Assembly (NCBI GenBank): GCA_030248295.1
Contig: JASANH010000712.1
Location: 33,095-97,094, forward strand
Source: Mesodorylaimus sp. YZB2_4
Taxonomy: Eukaryota > Nematoda > Enoplea > Dorylaimida > Dorylaimidae
DNA: 64,000 bases
Reading direction: 5' to 3'
The position numbers were made by a program, and so were the translations under genes. Below, in pieces: positions 1-11,200 of this stretch (position 1 is the first letter of the stretch; the number at the start of each line of letters is the position of its first letter). The notes beneath the pieces are model-generated. The model was not told the DNA's origin. It did not search any database and saw only the letters and a program-made list of their open reading frames with translations.

Positions 1-690
1 CGCGGGATTGAGGGATCGGTCATCGATCATATGGCCAGTCGTCGATTGGGTTTTCGGTCATCGATCAGGTGATTGGTCACTGATAAGGGATCGGCCATCG
101 ATCTTGTGATTAGTTGGCGATCGAATGATCATTTTATCGATCAATTGATCGGTCATCGATCGGGAGATTAGGTGATCCGCCATCGATCGGGATACTGGGT
201 GATCCGTCATCGATAGGGCGATTGGATAATCGGTCATCGATTGGGTGAACGGTCATCGATCAGGTGATCGGTCATCGGTCAGGTGATCAGTCATCGATTG
301 GGTGATCAGTCATCGATTGGGTGATCGGTCATCGGTCAGGTGATCGACCACGGATTAAAAGATCGGCCATCGATCGGGAGATTGGGTGATCCGCCATCGA
401 TCGCGAGATTGGATAATCGGTCATCGATTGGGTGATCGGTCATCAATAAGGTGATCAGTCATCGATCAGGTGATCGGTCATCAGCTGAGAGATCGCTTAG
501 TAGTCAGGTGACCGGCTAGTGGTCGAATGGTCAGTCATCGATAGGTAATCAATCATCGACAGTGTGATTCGGTGATCGGCCATCGTTAGGGTGATCGGTC
601 ATTGATCGGGTGGTCAGTTGGCGATCAAATGGTCAATCGTCCATCAGGTGATCTGCCTGCGGCCTTACGATCGATTCAAGATCGGGTGAT
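1..690. repeat. GATCGGTCATCGATC-type minisatellite
   Basis: Imperfect tandem array of an approximately 18-22 bp unit built on GGTGATCGGTCATCGATC, with many point differences and short indels between units. It runs from the window start, so its true length is unknown. No coding potential; every short frame through it is repeat-derived. Confidence 0.85.
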
Positions 691-1270
691 CAGTCGTTAA
701 CATGCGTTCTTACGCTATTTCATATCACTCATCTGTCTTGAGAGTGCTGATCGTTGTTTGCTGTATTTTGAATTTGCCGCCATTTTAAAATGTTATCTCA
801 CTTTCGGGTCAGCGTAATTCACACTCTCTTCGCTTTCAGCAGGTAATCCACGTTCAGTTTTCCTATTCCTCCATCGCCTGTAAGCTAACAATGTTCTAGG
901 GTTACTCAGGAGCAGCTAACATTATTATAATATTTTGGTCTTTCATGCCCCAAACTTCAGAAATCGAAAACATCATACTATTGTAATAAGAGGCTTTTCT
1001 CAGTCGCAAATTGTTCCGCGCACCATCCTGACTCGATTCAGCTATAGAAAGTTGCCCTAGGCCTCTCCAGACGGTTTTCATAGGGTCTAAAAGTACAAAA
1101 AATGATAACAAAAATGATAAGTACAAAACACCCGAGTGGACCCCCTACTGAGCACCCTACAGCAATTTGGGTCAATAACTGGTCGAAATCAATGCCAAAT
1201 GGCACCAACAGTGATGTTACCCTGTCGTTTGAACATATAGCTGGATCCCCTGCTCTCACACAGCTCCTGA
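691..1270. other. non-repetitive spacer, no gene recognised
   Basis: Between the minisatellite and the CATA microsatellite. Only short frames on both strands (under 90 codons) with no recognisable domain. I see no promoter or RNA gene here. Confidence 0.4.
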
Positions 1271-1285
1271 TCGGCGTTGTGATCT

Positions 1286-1342
1286 ATCGGGTCCATACAT
1301 ACATACCTACATACATAGCTACATACATACATACATACATAT
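1286..1342. repeat. (CATA)n microsatellite
   Basis: Runs of CATACATAC with a few interruptions. Read on the minus strand it is (GTAT)n, immediately following the sequence described in the next entry, which is how simple-repeat tails of some non-LTR retrotransposons look. Confidence 0.8.
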
Positions 1343-1800
1343 ATGACGCGGCACGTTTCTGCCCATAAAAGGATAACAAGTTAAGATTTCGAAAAGATTT
1401 TTGGTACGCGCCTTTCCCAACTAGTCCCTTATGTCCATACCAAATTTCATCGGTTTTGGCTGCATGGTTCGCGAGTTATAGCGAAAACAAGGAACCTGGT
1501 CGGGTTTTTCGCCCCCACACCCCCAATATGAGTGGGGCCCGAACGGAAAAAGATCTCGCAAATTCCTTTAGTAGAACTCGATCTAGTGTAAAGTTACACT
1601 AAGAGACGAAATTTCAACGCTTCATAACATCAGGCTGTTGAGATATCGTTGTTGGTGCGGCACATGTACGACATGGGGGACGCTACCGCGCCCCCATGGA
1701 TAGTGGCGTGACTCGCGCAAACAGTCCGACACGCATCTGTCCGCAATAGGACGCTCGGTGCTATAAAAAGCACAGCGATTAGATGATCCTAATTAGCCAA
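1343..1800 (-). mobile_element. possible 3' end of a non-LTR retrotransposon
   Basis: On the minus strand this stretch ends in a GTAT simple-repeat tail. It contains a motif around 1,436-1,484 (ACCAAATTTCATCGG on the plus strand) resembling the conserved 3' ends of RTE-like LINEs in invertebrates. No reverse transcriptase frame is left. The assignment rests on the tail and a remembered motif only; it could equally be unrelated intergenic DNA. Confidence 0.25.
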
Positions 1801-3040
1801 GCTTGCCTCAGCTGTCTTTATGTCCTTCTCACGCCTCTCGAAAGACTGCCATACGCAAGCTCATAAAAATTATCGTGGTATAACAACAACAAATTAAAAA
1901 AATCCTGACAGTACATGGTGCGCATAAAAGATTTACAGAACAGACCAGAAACGAAAAATGGACCACATAGGGACTAGTACAATCTGAAAATCCAAGATAT
2001 CCATGTCATTTTTGCGGTACTTCTTGCCGCACTTTTAAGCAACGACACGCCCTCCACGTGATTCAGAGTATGCTCACCATTACGTCCTAATACATGAAAG
2101 AGACCACCACGATCAGCAAGGTGAGAGCGGCTCTTGTTGGCTGGCAGTTTTCTCAGAAAAAACACGGGCCAATTCGATAAGTCGTCTTACAGTAGGTGGG
2201 CCATTTTCTGGAAAAAGACTCATCTCCACTCAGTTACTGCGTTTACCAAATTTTTTCTTTAAAAGATTTGCTTCTGAGTGATCATGTTTCATAATCAACC
2301 TTATTTATCAGCACCTATTTAAGCGGCAGGCGCCGTCCATACTTTGTCCTTCACTTCCCCTTCACCAGGCTCAACTATTCACCTGGTTCTAGTATCTGGG
2401 GGCTACTTTAGATTCAACGAAATGTAGGACGGAGCGTGTAGGATGGAGCGTGGAACGTACGTAGGAGGCGTGTAACTCGAGATTTCATTGAATCTAAAGT
2501 AGCCCCCAGATAATGGAACTGGATAATCGGTTCTCGAATTCGCTCGCGTATTCTTTCGAGGAAAGGACTGCCGCCCGACAAAATTAGCTCTAACCTTTCC
2601 GATCGTGGTGGTCACTTTTTATGTGCGTTAGGACTTAACGGTGAACATACTTTAAATCACAGGCCGGTGGGGTGCTTTTAAAAAACGTGTAGAGAAAAAG
2701 CTCTAAAGAAGCAAGCGTCTTATTGCGGACAGATGTGCGCTCGATAGTTTGATGAATTGACGCCGTGGTACGTGCATGCCGTTCATTCGATCCTAGGATG
2801 CTTGAGCGGCGGTGTTGCGGTCACGATTTTCATTTTTCGACGAAAAATTCAAATGTCTATCGGCAATTTTATCTCACCCGAGCGGCGAAGGCGACGAAAT
2901 CGAAGCTCGTATTCTGATATTCAAGTAAGCTAAGACTTCTGACGTTTGTGCCTGTCCCCTAATAGGCTTCGGCTTAGGTAAGGATTGGTTTGGATTTAGG
3001 GATTTAGGCTCAGCCTTTGCCTGAGGCTCAGTCTACCACG
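1801..3040. other. intergenic region with one hairpin element
   Basis: Apart from the inverted repeat at 2,385-2,520 (listed separately) I see no gene, RNA or element in this stretch. Short frames on both strands have no recognisable domains. Confidence 0.4.
2385..2520. repeat. short inverted-repeat (MITE-like) hairpin
   Basis: Arms at 2,395-2,423 and 2,482-2,510 are nearly perfect reverse complements (TCTGGGGGCTACTTTAGATT and its complement), and weaker similarity extends a few bases outwards. The loop holds two copies of a GTAGGA-GGAGCGT word. It looks like a tiny non-autonomous element or a foldback remnant. No target-site duplication is evident. Confidence 0.6.
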
Positions 3041-3255
3041 ATAAGCCCTTGTTAGACATGGTTAATAATTGTCAGCCCTCGGTTAGTCCAAGTTAACCAC
3101 AATCAGCCCCAGTTAGCCCTGGTTAACCATGTTTTGCCCCCCTCTCAGCCCTGATTAACCATGTTCAGACCTAGTTAACCATGGGCAGCCCTGGCTTACT
3201 ATAGCCAGCCCCCGGTTAGTCCTGGTTAATGGTGTTCAGCCCTGGTTGACCATGG
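3040..3255. repeat. GGTTAACCATGTTCAGCCC minisatellite
   Basis: About nine imperfect copies of a 20-30 bp unit containing CAGCCC followed by GGTTAACCATG. It lies directly upstream of the LINE fragment, so it could be part of the LINE's 5' region or an independent array. Confidence 0.75.
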
Positions 3256-3299
3256 GACGAACTGCAAGAGCGCCGAAAAGAAGGTTTAAAGAAGGGAAC

Positions 3300-4747
3300 G
3301 AATGTTATCGAGATATGCAGATAAAACCGTTTCGCCCTGTGTTATAACATGCGTTGGGTCTGTGGACCCAAGAGTTCGACCAACTACGGGTTAAAGCTTT
3401 TGATCGCGAGGAAGTAAGGAAGAGGTTAATGAAAACGCATTGGAGGGACCTGGCAACTGACCAGTTAACATTAACAATGGCCAAGTTGATGCAGAAAAAC
3501 TCGGCTGAGAGTAGGACAATTTATCCGATCCGTGGGGAGGATGGGACCTTGTACGAAGACCGCCTGGAAGTCATACAGGAAATAAGAAGGCAGTACGCGT
3601 GTTTGTTTACTAGTACAGGATCGATTGACGGGGAGGCCGCTGATCGCTTCTTGGGACAGCCTCCTTACTGCTTGGCAGATGACGAAGACAGGGAGGAACT
3701 AGGCAAGGAGATTGACGAAGAGGAAGTACGGACTGCGATGAGCAAATTCAAGAAAAAGAAGTCGCCAGGCAGCGACGGCCTGCCAATCGAATTTAACAGT
3801 CTTTTCTCGGCTGACATGGGATGGATACTGAGTAAGGTTTACGGGGCCTCATTAAGGCTGGGCGCCCTCCCTCCTAGCTGCTACTTCGGCATTATTTCGC
3901 AACTGTACAAGGGGGAAGGGGATAAGGCGGAAAGGTCTAACTGGCGGCCACTGACAATGTGGACTATAAGATTCTGGCAAAAGTTCTAGTCATGAGACTG
4001 AGGAAAGTGATGGGAAAGGTGGTCCATCCAGACCAGAATTGCTCGGTGCCTGGAAAAGACATAAGAGACGGGGTCTAGACCCTCTACAATGCTGTAGAGT
4101 ACATCAGTGAGACTGGTGCGGAAGGAATGCTTCTTTCTGTGGACCATATGGCAGCCTTCGACATAGTCGAATGGGAATATATGGACAGAGTACTCGAATA
4201 CTTTGGGCTAGGACCAGTCTTCCAAAACTGGATTCGACTGATCTATAAACTGGGGAGGGTCTCATCAGCGGTGCAGGTGAATAAATTCATCTCATCTCCC
4301 TTTACTCCAATCAGAGGAGTCCGGCAGGGGTGCTCTTTGTCGGCCTTATTGTACGTGCTCGTCTCAGAGACAGTCAGCAATTCCATTAATGGGGACAAAG
4401 CTGTGAAAGGATTAGACATATTGGGACAGGAGCTAAAAATCAGCAATTTTGCTGATGATACCAACTTTTTGGTGGCGGATCCTGCCTCTATCAAACGCAT
4501 TTTTGAAGTGTACAAAACATTTAGGGATGCCTCGGGCGCCACGCTAAAAGAGTCAAAAACCAAAATTTTACCACTAGGTGCGACAGCAGCGAACAGGAGG
4601 GGGATGGAGGAGGATCTGTCCAAGTATTTGGTCCAGCAGTTAAAAGTGTATGGACAGTCTCGACTGAAAGCAAAACTTCGAAATCGGAAACGCCTACGAC
4701 GACGATATTCAGAACGAGTCGCGAAATCTATTGCAATATCTGGTTAG
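3300..4747 (+). pseudogene. Tx1/L1-like LINE reverse transcriptase, broken
   Basis: Seen: open segments at 3,354-3,989 and 4,127-4,747 in different frames, with a one-base frameshift near 3,960 and an in-frame stop near 4,076. Motifs run in order for a non-LTR reverse transcriptase: KSPGSDGLP near 3,770, NWRP near 3,945, the DQN-C-VPG region near 4,035, GVRQGCSLSALLYVL near 4,317 and the catalytic FADD near 4,450. Known: this order and wording are typical of Tx1/L1-clade elements. The N-terminal endonuclease is missing and the thumb region fades out at 4,747, so both ends are truncated. It is an inactive fossil. Confidence 0.8.
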
Positions 4748-4774
4748 CTGGGCACTTTTGCTGTTTGGTCCCCA

Positions 4775-4900
4775 ACATGGGTTAGCTTAGGCTGGTATTA
4801 GACTTCGGCTTAGGCTTAGGCTGGAATATGACTTAGGCTTAGACTCATACTAGGCTTAGGCTTAGTCTGGTATAAAAATTAAGCTTAGGCTAATATTAGG
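4775..4900. repeat. (AGGCTT)n-like simple repeat
   Basis: Degenerate runs of GGCTTAGGCTTAG and GACTTAGGCTTAG follow the LINE fragment. They may be the decayed simple-repeat tail of that LINE. A related word also occurs near 2,965-3,020. Confidence 0.5.
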
Positions 4901-5002
4901 CTGATGAAGGCGATCGATTGGAGAAAACGCGTGTTCTGCTTTCAAAGCGAATGAAAATCCGTGAACGAACTGGCCGGCCAAAAAGTTTTGAATCTAAAAA
5001 AA

Positions 5003-5729
5003 TGAAACTTCATTCAGTGTATCTGGCGGGTGCTTGCAGACATATTGGCAATTGGTCATGAAAGTAGAACGGATGGTAAAATTTAGTTTCGGAGATTTCC
5101 AACTTGAATTTAATCGAAATGGATCTTGATTTTTTCAAGTTGGTTTGTGGGTTCACTCTGACCAACTTGATTAAAATCAAGATCACCAATTTGGTAATCC
5201 AGATTCATCTTGATTTTTTTCAAGATGAACTTGAATCTTTTCAAGATTGCAACTTGAATTTTTTCAAGATTGGATTTTTCGAATTTTGCTTCCCCTCTTA
5301 AAATTCGAGCGAAATCAATATGTTCGGAACGTAATCAAATTTTTTTGAAATTCAATCAAGTTTGTTCAAAAAGTAATCGAGTTTGTTGAAAATAAATCAA
5401 GTTTACGGAAAAAAATTCAAGTTGCTCGAAACTACGGAAAGCTACAGCCGCCAAAATCGAGTTATCTCAAAAATCTTGAATTCTTGATTTTTTTTTCCAA
5501 GAAAATTTGAAATCTTAAATAAAATTTTAATGAACTTGAAAATTCGAAAAAAATCAGGATTTGTTTAGATTCTTAGGTGAATTTTCGCGCACACTTGAAA
5601 AAAATCAAGATTTCTCAACTTGATTTTCAGGAAAATTTGTGTTCACTTGGAAAGAATCAAAATTTTTCGTTTTAGATAAAATCTTTTTTTAAAAGCGCTA
5701 ACCAAGAATCGAGATCTCGAAAGTTAAGA
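5003..5729 (+). repeat. left inverted repeat of the foldback element
   Basis: AT-rich, saturated with CTTGA and TCAAG pentamers that pair with one another (for example CTTGATTTTTTTCAAG), so the arm itself can form many small hairpins. It begins TGAAACTTCATTCAGTG and ends at the TCGAGATCTCGA palindrome near 5,709-5,720. Frames inside it are repeat-derived, not genes. Confidence 0.85.
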
Positions 5730-5863
5730 GTTCTTAAAGTTAACGTTCTGTCTTCCGAGCTTCCTTTGAAGGGTGGTCGAGGGTCTTTTTGTTCATGTTT
5801 GCATGGATAATTTGCAATATCGCCCTGTCATCGTATTTGCCTCATTTCTTTTTTTGGACCAGG

Positions 5864-6710
5864 CTTCAGTTGGAGCATTGACGGCCACGACAAACTGGGC
5901 CGTTATGGGATATACATTCAATGGGCCGTCGATGTTTATTCGCGCAAAATCATTGGGTTACGAGCTTTCGATAACAACCGAAACCGGGGCCTGATTGCCT
6001 CCTATTACATGGCAGCCGTGAGGGAACTAAAGAGTAAGTCGGCTCTTATGTATAACCATGCAATAGTCAAGCCTTTGGGCTCTTTCAGGAGTCCCGCTCT
6101 TTGTCACAGCCGACTTTGGATATGAAACCGAACTCATTGCGGACTGCCAAACAGCATTTTGGGGGTCTTTTGATCATCACCAGCGAATGTATTCTGTACA
6201 AAATACTGCGGTTGAGGCGTGGTGGAGACAAATGCAAAAAATAGCTACTTTAGAATTTCGTGAAGAATTCGAATGGTTGGAAGCGACTGGTTACTGGACT
6301 GGAGAGGCTATCGACCAGTGGGTACTGCTGCGTGTCTATTTGCCAGTAGTCCAAGAAAGTCTGGATTTGGCGTCAGCCATTCGTGAGGCAGCTCCTATCA
6401 GGAGTCAACCGAAGCGTATTCGTCCAGCGGGGCGACCATCGACGCTTTATGAGTTCCCAGAAGCGAAAGGCGGTGTGAAGTCAATGACGGAGATATTCGA
6501 GCCGTTATCGACACATTCGACATCCCAGAACGACCAGACCCACGTGATTTTGGTGTGCCAATATGGGTCTCGGAGGTCATGAAGTCTTGGTTAGCTCAAA
6601 CCCGTACAATTATAACGCGTCAAAATGCATCGTCTGTGTACAAACGGATGCGAGCTCATCTGCAGGAAGTAGTGTCAGATTTGATGGCTAACACGGGTTC
6701 GAGCGAATGA
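5864..6710 (+). pseudogene. DDE integrase-like (rve superfamily) gene, spliced, frameshifted
   Basis: Seen: an exon opens after an acceptor near 5,862-5,868 with SIDGHDKL, then DVYSRKI. A 55-nt GT-AG intron (6,034-6,088) splits codon phase 1. The next exon has TADFGYE and AVEAWWRQ, placing candidate catalytic Asp, Asp and Glu in order. A one-base loss near 6,470 shifts frame, and coding-like sequence then runs to TGA at 6,708. Known: a family of eukaryotic integrase-core proteins shares the IDGHDKL / DxYSRKI / Asp / NxxxEaWW layout and the same kind of small introns. The N-terminal DNA-binding part upstream of 5,864 is not found. Inferred: the transposase of the surrounding foldback element. 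If not, it is a captured gene of that family. Confidence 0.6.
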
Positions 6711-6840
6711 TGCGCTAATATATACTACGATGATGAGCTATGAATATTGTAGCAGCTGTCCTTATTCCAGCATTGTAGCATTGTATATCCTTACAGTATG
6801 TGTGGATATTGTAGCGCCTGTACTTAGTGTACTGCTGTAT

Positions 6841-7167
6841 CTAATGATTACTCTGTCTCACGGTATCTGTCGATCTGTTGTGACACCTGATTGTGATCGA
6901 GATCTGTGAGATTGGGCAACTAGGGCACAATAACATACCCCTCTGGTGCAGACTCTGAGGCTTATTGAAGTAGACTGTAGTACACACTAAAAATATGAAA
7001 TTCTTCTTGCAGGGCATGCAAAGCATGGCACGCACAAGCATTATCAAGGTGTGTCCACAAGTAGCAAGTTCTGTATTTCCACCAGGGTTTACCTCGTATA
7101 ACACTCGTCCGCATAATGAGCAAGCTTGATGGAGCACACTTACCACGGGCGCTGCAGCTGGTAGCAC
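6841..7167 (-). CDS. cysteine-rich hypothetical ORF, uncertain
   Basis: A 108-codon minus-strand frame with a CxxC near its start, CGH in the middle, CxxC after it and a final CPSC, an order loosely like a zinc-binding RING-type finger with extra sequence in the centre. A strong GTAAGT donor lies at the start of the frame (minus strand, near 7,145), so the true exon structure is probably different. It lies tail-to-tail with the DDE gene and could be a second gene of the foldback element. No homolog is recognised; it may be chance. Confidence 0.2.
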   Translation of the reverse strand: MLPAAAPVVSVLHQACSLCGRVLYEVNPGGNTELATCGHTLIMLVRAMLCMPCKKNFIFLVCTTVYFNKPQSLHQRGMLLCPSCPISQISITIRCHNRSTDTVRQSNH

Positions 7168-7315
7168 TATAGTGACAGTGCTTTGTGGAGTTTTGAGTTT
7201 TTAGATGATACCTTGCTCGTTCGATGCCTTGGATTGAAAATGACCGCCTGAGGCAGCACGCACTTCGTGGCCGCAGTATGATTCTGCTAAAAGATAGATT
7301 GATGCTACATTGCTC

Positions 7316-7475
7316 CAGCATCGACCGATCCGACCCTCAGCCCGGATGTTGATCCCGATCCGATCCATGCTCTGGATCGGTCCGATCCGATCCCGATCCG
7401 ATCCGATCCGGCCGATCCGATCCGGCCGATCCGATCCGATCCGATCCAGCCGATCCGATCCTAACCGATCCCAAG
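7316..7475. repeat. GATCCGATCCGGCC minisatellite
   Basis: Tandem GATCCG/CGATCC words, with a related shorter patch at 8,341-8,432 (GGATCGGATCGGGATCC). The apparently long frames through it on both strands give DRIGSDR-type low-complexity peptides and are not genes. Confidence 0.8.
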
Positions 7476-7744
7476 CCGAAAACTGTGTCCAAAATTCTGC
7501 GCAATCTTTGTTCTTCATTCACTGATTAAAAAAACTCAGATTTCAAATCGTTTTACATATCTTAATTGGGCCTTCAGGCCCAATAAGCGGGACTCCAAAC
7601 AAGCTCGTTTCTTCGCGTGATCCTCAACGACAGGCCAGGATCCCGACGATTAGGCATGGAGATTCTGCATAAATAAAGAAGAAAGCACGCTAGCTAGGCT
7701 AGTCTGTTTATCGTAGTTTGTAGCAGCTCTTGGGGTGCAAGCAA

Positions 7745-7920
7745 AACCGGGGCGTAGCCTGCGGTAGTCGTTTGCCTGTCACGCTAGGTGCGCACTTACG
7801 ATTAGAGGGGGGAGTTCGACTCTCGCCTGGGTAAAATTAATTGTCAATACATGACATATGTTTCCTAATCCCCGATAGTGCTGCATGGTGCTTGGTCAGG
7901 AATAAAGCATGACATGACGT
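7745..7920 (+). mobile_element. tRNA-derived SINE
   Basis: Seen: a pol III A-box-like TAGCCTGCGGTAG (about 7,755), a B box AGTTCGACTCT (about 7,813) about 55 nt later, a roughly 80-nt body, and a tail rich in ACATG near 7,908-7,917. Its middle (TGTCACGCTAGGTGCGCA) matches the clearly bounded SINE at 49,343-49,512, supporting one family. It is not a functional tRNA gene: no cloverleaf acceptor pairing is evident. Confidence 0.65.
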
Positions 7921-7953
7921 GAGCTGGCATGGCTTATCTATATATGGCCTGTA

Positions 7954-8226
7954 TCAGAACTCCCTATTTTTTAAATCAATTTTCAAATTATCTATAATAA
8001 TAATTGATTGGAGAAGTTTCAAAAAAGCTGTGTGACTGAAAAGTGCTTCAGTGAGGTTTAAAGGCTCATACGCAAAACACAGAAAAATCCTATCCCAATC
8101 GGGATCGCCCTGATCCTGATCCAGCTCCGTTAAGCTATCGTTAAGCTTCTTATTCACTTCTTCTATTCGCCATTGCATCTGATTTCTCTCTGACCTCTGG
8201 AACCCATTAAAAAACTTCACGTACAC
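7954..8226 (-). CDS. hypothetical 90-codon ORF
   Basis: Minus-strand frame starting from a non-ATG codon, rich in acidic residues with a coding-like composition (Trp, Asp, Leu) and ending at the border of the SINE. It is not recognised. It may be an exon of a second gene inside the foldback element; no splice pattern decides this. Confidence 0.2.
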   Translation of the reverse strand: MYVKFFNGFQRSERNQMQWRIEEVNKKLNDSLTELDQDQGDPDWDRIFLCFAYEPLNLTEALFSHTAFLKLLQSIIIIDNLKIDLKNREF

Positions 8227-8594
8227 GATGTCACAGAGACAATGATTATGGGAGAGAATTCAAATGTCAGAGGAGTATCGTAAAACAAGTCACACGCGTG
8301 TTTTTCAAGCAGGTAATGCGCGGCAAATTTGAAATGCCGCTCCGGCCGATCCAGCGGTCGGATCGGATCGGGATCCGATCCACTTCCTGGATCGGCGGAT
8401 CGGTTCGGTTGGATTGGTGGATCGGTCGATACTGGGACATTGCTTCTTATTGTGAACCGGGCCCTGTTTTCGTTCTGTATGTTGTAAGCCGGGCTCTGCT
8501 GGTTTCAATCGCAGGAGTTTTGGCGGGGACAACTCTAGGTAAACTATAGTTTCAGGCTCACTTTAAAATAGATATTTCCATGCTGATATCAGGC

Positions 8595-9321
8595 TTCTTA
8601 ACTTTCGAGATCTCGATTCTTGCTTAGCGCTTTTAAAAAAAGATTTTATCTAAAACGAAAAATTTTGATTCTTTCCAAGTGAACACAAATTTTCCTGGAA
8701 ATCAAGTTGAGAAATCTTGATTTTTTTCAAGTGTGCGCGAAAATTCACCTAAGAATCTAAACAAATCCTGATTTTTTTCGAATTTTCAAGTTCATTAAAA
8801 TTTTATTTAAGATTTCAAATTTTCTTGAAAAAAAAATCAAGTTTTCAAGATTTTTGAGATAACTCGATTTTGGCGGTTGTAGCTTTCCGTAGTTTCGAGC
8901 AACTTGAATTTTTTTCCGTAAACTTGATTTATTTTCAACAAACTCGATTACTTTTTGAACAAACTTGATTGAATTTCAAAAAAATTTGATTACGTTCCGA
9001 ACATATTGATTTCGCTCAAATTTTGAGGGGGGAAGCAAAATTCGAAAAATCCAATCTTGAAAAAATTCAAGTTGCAATTTTGAAAAGATTCAAGTTCATC
9101 TTGAAAAAAATCAAGATGAATCTGGATTACCAAATTGGTGATCTTGATTTCAATCAAGTTGGTCAGAGTGAACCCACAAACCAACTTGAAAAAATCAAGA
9201 TCCATTTCGATTAAATTCGAGTTGGAAATATCCGAAACTCAATTTTACCATCCGTTCTACTTTTATGACCAATTGCCAATATGTCTGCAAGCACCCGCCA
9301 GATACACTGAATGAAGTTTCA
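8595..9321 (-). repeat. right inverted repeat of the foldback element
   Basis: Reverse complement of 5,003-5,729, same length, with the same CTTGA/TCAAG words and the same inner AGATCTCGA palindrome (about 8,607-8,618). Differences between arms are scattered point changes and single-base indels, so the arms are not a recent exact duplication. Confidence 0.85.
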
Positions 9322-10761
9322 CATGCCTCGACTGTGTATATTGCTGCCTCGGAGGCTGCTGATGCACCGTAAAGCCAGTTGTAAGCTACGGAAGGTGTGC
9401 GCGGGCCGCCTCGCCGATTTCCGTCAATTCCGTTATTTTCCTCTCGATTGATCGGATTATTCACTTGATCGAGGTAAGCATGATCGCATCTTGTAGAGAA
9501 AATTTTTCTCTATCTCGTGGTGTAAGAATTATTTGGGTTTTTTGATATTTGCGAGCTATGAAAATTTTCGAAGTTTTGATCTTACGTGCATGGCATTTTC
9601 ATTTAGTCCCCGATCTGTGAAAAACGTTTCTAAAATTCCGCAAATGGTTTTAAAACATTCCCGCACCATTAAAATATGTAAAATTATTCGGGCTTTAGAA
9701 TTTCTGTTGCTAGGTTTCATGTTATTTCTGATTAAATAAGAGGCGTTTTTTTGGTGCTTTTTAGGCATGGTCGCGAGGCAGTTCATGTAATATTGTCGAC
9801 AGAGTCTGCATAGAAAAGGAATCTTTGTGTCATCAACAGTCGTCTATCATCTCTCATCGACAGGCCGAATACGGCGAGTCAGGTAAATGCAGTCTGTTAT
9901 CGTACATGTATACGGTTTTACAGAATAGGCGGCTAGGCTACTGTATAACATTCAGCAGGCCTGAATCAAGCTGTTGAGCTTTCATGTTGAGGTAGGGACA
10001 ACGATCATACTGCAGGTGCAAATTTACGAAACGGTGCAATCAAGATTTGTAGTATATTCAGGAGTTGTTCAGAATAAGGCCAGTCCAACGATGTATTTAC
10101 CAGTCCCGGTATAAACGCATTGTCGTCACAGGCAATTGAAGATGGCTTACTTTTCCCACAATATCGAGTCGACTTTTCAACTGGCGGTAGTCTGTTTCTC
10201 CAGAACCCAACTTCCCTAAAAAGGCGCTCAATAATAAATACCATCTAATAGCCCGACAGTAAAATGGAAATTAGTGCGTATTATTTTGGGAGGGGGCATA
10301 AATACTATGACCTTGGCAATCGATATACAATGACCTTGGCAATCGATATACAAGTACTTTTACACTCAGGTATGGGCCTACCTAATATACGCAAGCCAAA
10401 GGCCATGCACTTCTACTTTACTCACGGAATCGAGCCCCAAATTATTGTGGGCACAGTGTGATTACGAAAGGCGCGACGAGTTTTCCGTTCACAACTTAGG
10501 CCAGCCATGCGTCATTACACCACGGAAAACGACGTGAGCCTCTGCTGTACGCTTATCTACAAATTTGTGCTCCCCCTGCTTGTTATTATCAAGTCAAAAC
10601 AAGACTGCAATATTGCACTATTCGCAGACATGTACCTCTGAACGGGTAAGAAGCAAATGTACCTGAGAATCTCAAGCGGCGACTGAGCCTAGCGGCACCA
10701 AGCGGCGCCTAGCGGCAAGCGGCTTTTAGAGTGACCCCGCTTTGGCTCGATCCATATTATT
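9322..10761. other. intergenic, no gene recognised
   Basis: Contains a perfect short palindrome at about 9,493-9,511 (TAGAGAAAATTTTTCTCTA) and a tandem duplication of a 23-bp unit (TGACCTTGGCAATCGATATA) at 10,308-10,353. Frames on both strands are short and unrecognised. Confidence 0.4.
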
Positions 10762-11200
10762 TGAACTGGCGGGTGCCTGCAGACAAATTGGCAATTTGTC
10801 GTAAAAGTAGAGCGGATGGTAAAATTGAGTTTCGGATATCTTCAACTTGAATTTAATCAAGATGGATCTTGATTTTTTCAAGTTGGTTTGTGGGTTCACT
10901 TTGACCATCTCGATTGAAATCAAGATCACCAATTTGGTAGTCAAGATTCATCTTGATTTTTTCAAGATGAACTTGAATCTTTTCAAGATTGCAACTTGAA
11001 TTTTTTCAAGATTGAATTTTTTGAATTTTGCCCCCACCCCTCTAAATTTAAGCGAAATCAAGATGTTCGGAACGTAATCAAGTTTTTTCGGAATTCAATC
11101 AAGTTTGTTTTAAAAGTAATCAAGTTTGTTGAAAATAAATCAAGTTTACGCAAAAATATTCAAGTTGCTCGAAACAAATTCAAGTTTACCCGAAACTTGA
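10762..11200 (+). repeat. solo partial copy of the foldback-element repeat
   Basis: Same CTGGCGGGTGC start, GGATGGTAAAATT word and CTTGA/TCAAG array as 5,020-5,450, in the same orientation, ending near a diverged AACTTGATTTTG. The outer 15-20 bp and the inner 300 bp of the full arm are missing. This shows that the repeat exists apart from the 5,003-9,321 element. Confidence 0.8.

Larger units (their letters stand above)
5003..9321 (+). mobile_element. foldback DNA element with 727-bp inverted repeats and a DDE gene
   Basis: Seen: 5,003-5,729 and 8,595-9,321 are reverse complements of equal length (727 bp), with only scattered differences. Between them lie a spliced DDE-type integrase-like gene (plus strand), GATCC repeats, a tRNA-SINE and two weak minus-strand frames. 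A partial extra copy of the repeat sits at 10,762-11,200, so the repeat is dispersed. Inferred: the repeats are the ends of one transposon and the DDE gene may be its transposase. No clear target-site duplication is visible (flanks are A-rich on the left and CATGCC on the right). Alternatively two solo repeats may have inserted around an older gene in inverted orientation. Confidence 0.6.

Noticed and set aside
1..690. CRISPR-like array
   Set aside because: Units are imperfect, directly adjacent with no unique spacers, and the DNA is eukaryotic; it is a minisatellite.
7201..7525. Overlapping frames on both strands giving Asp-Arg-Ile-Gly/Pro-Ile-Arg repeats
   Set aside because: They are translations of the GATCCG minisatellite; all frames stay open because the repeat has no stops.
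8990..9214. Phe/Lys-rich ORFs in the CTTGA repeats (also near 5,104 and 10,996)
   Set aside because: The same peptide appears wherever the repeat occurs and on both strands; it is repeat sequence, not protein-coding.
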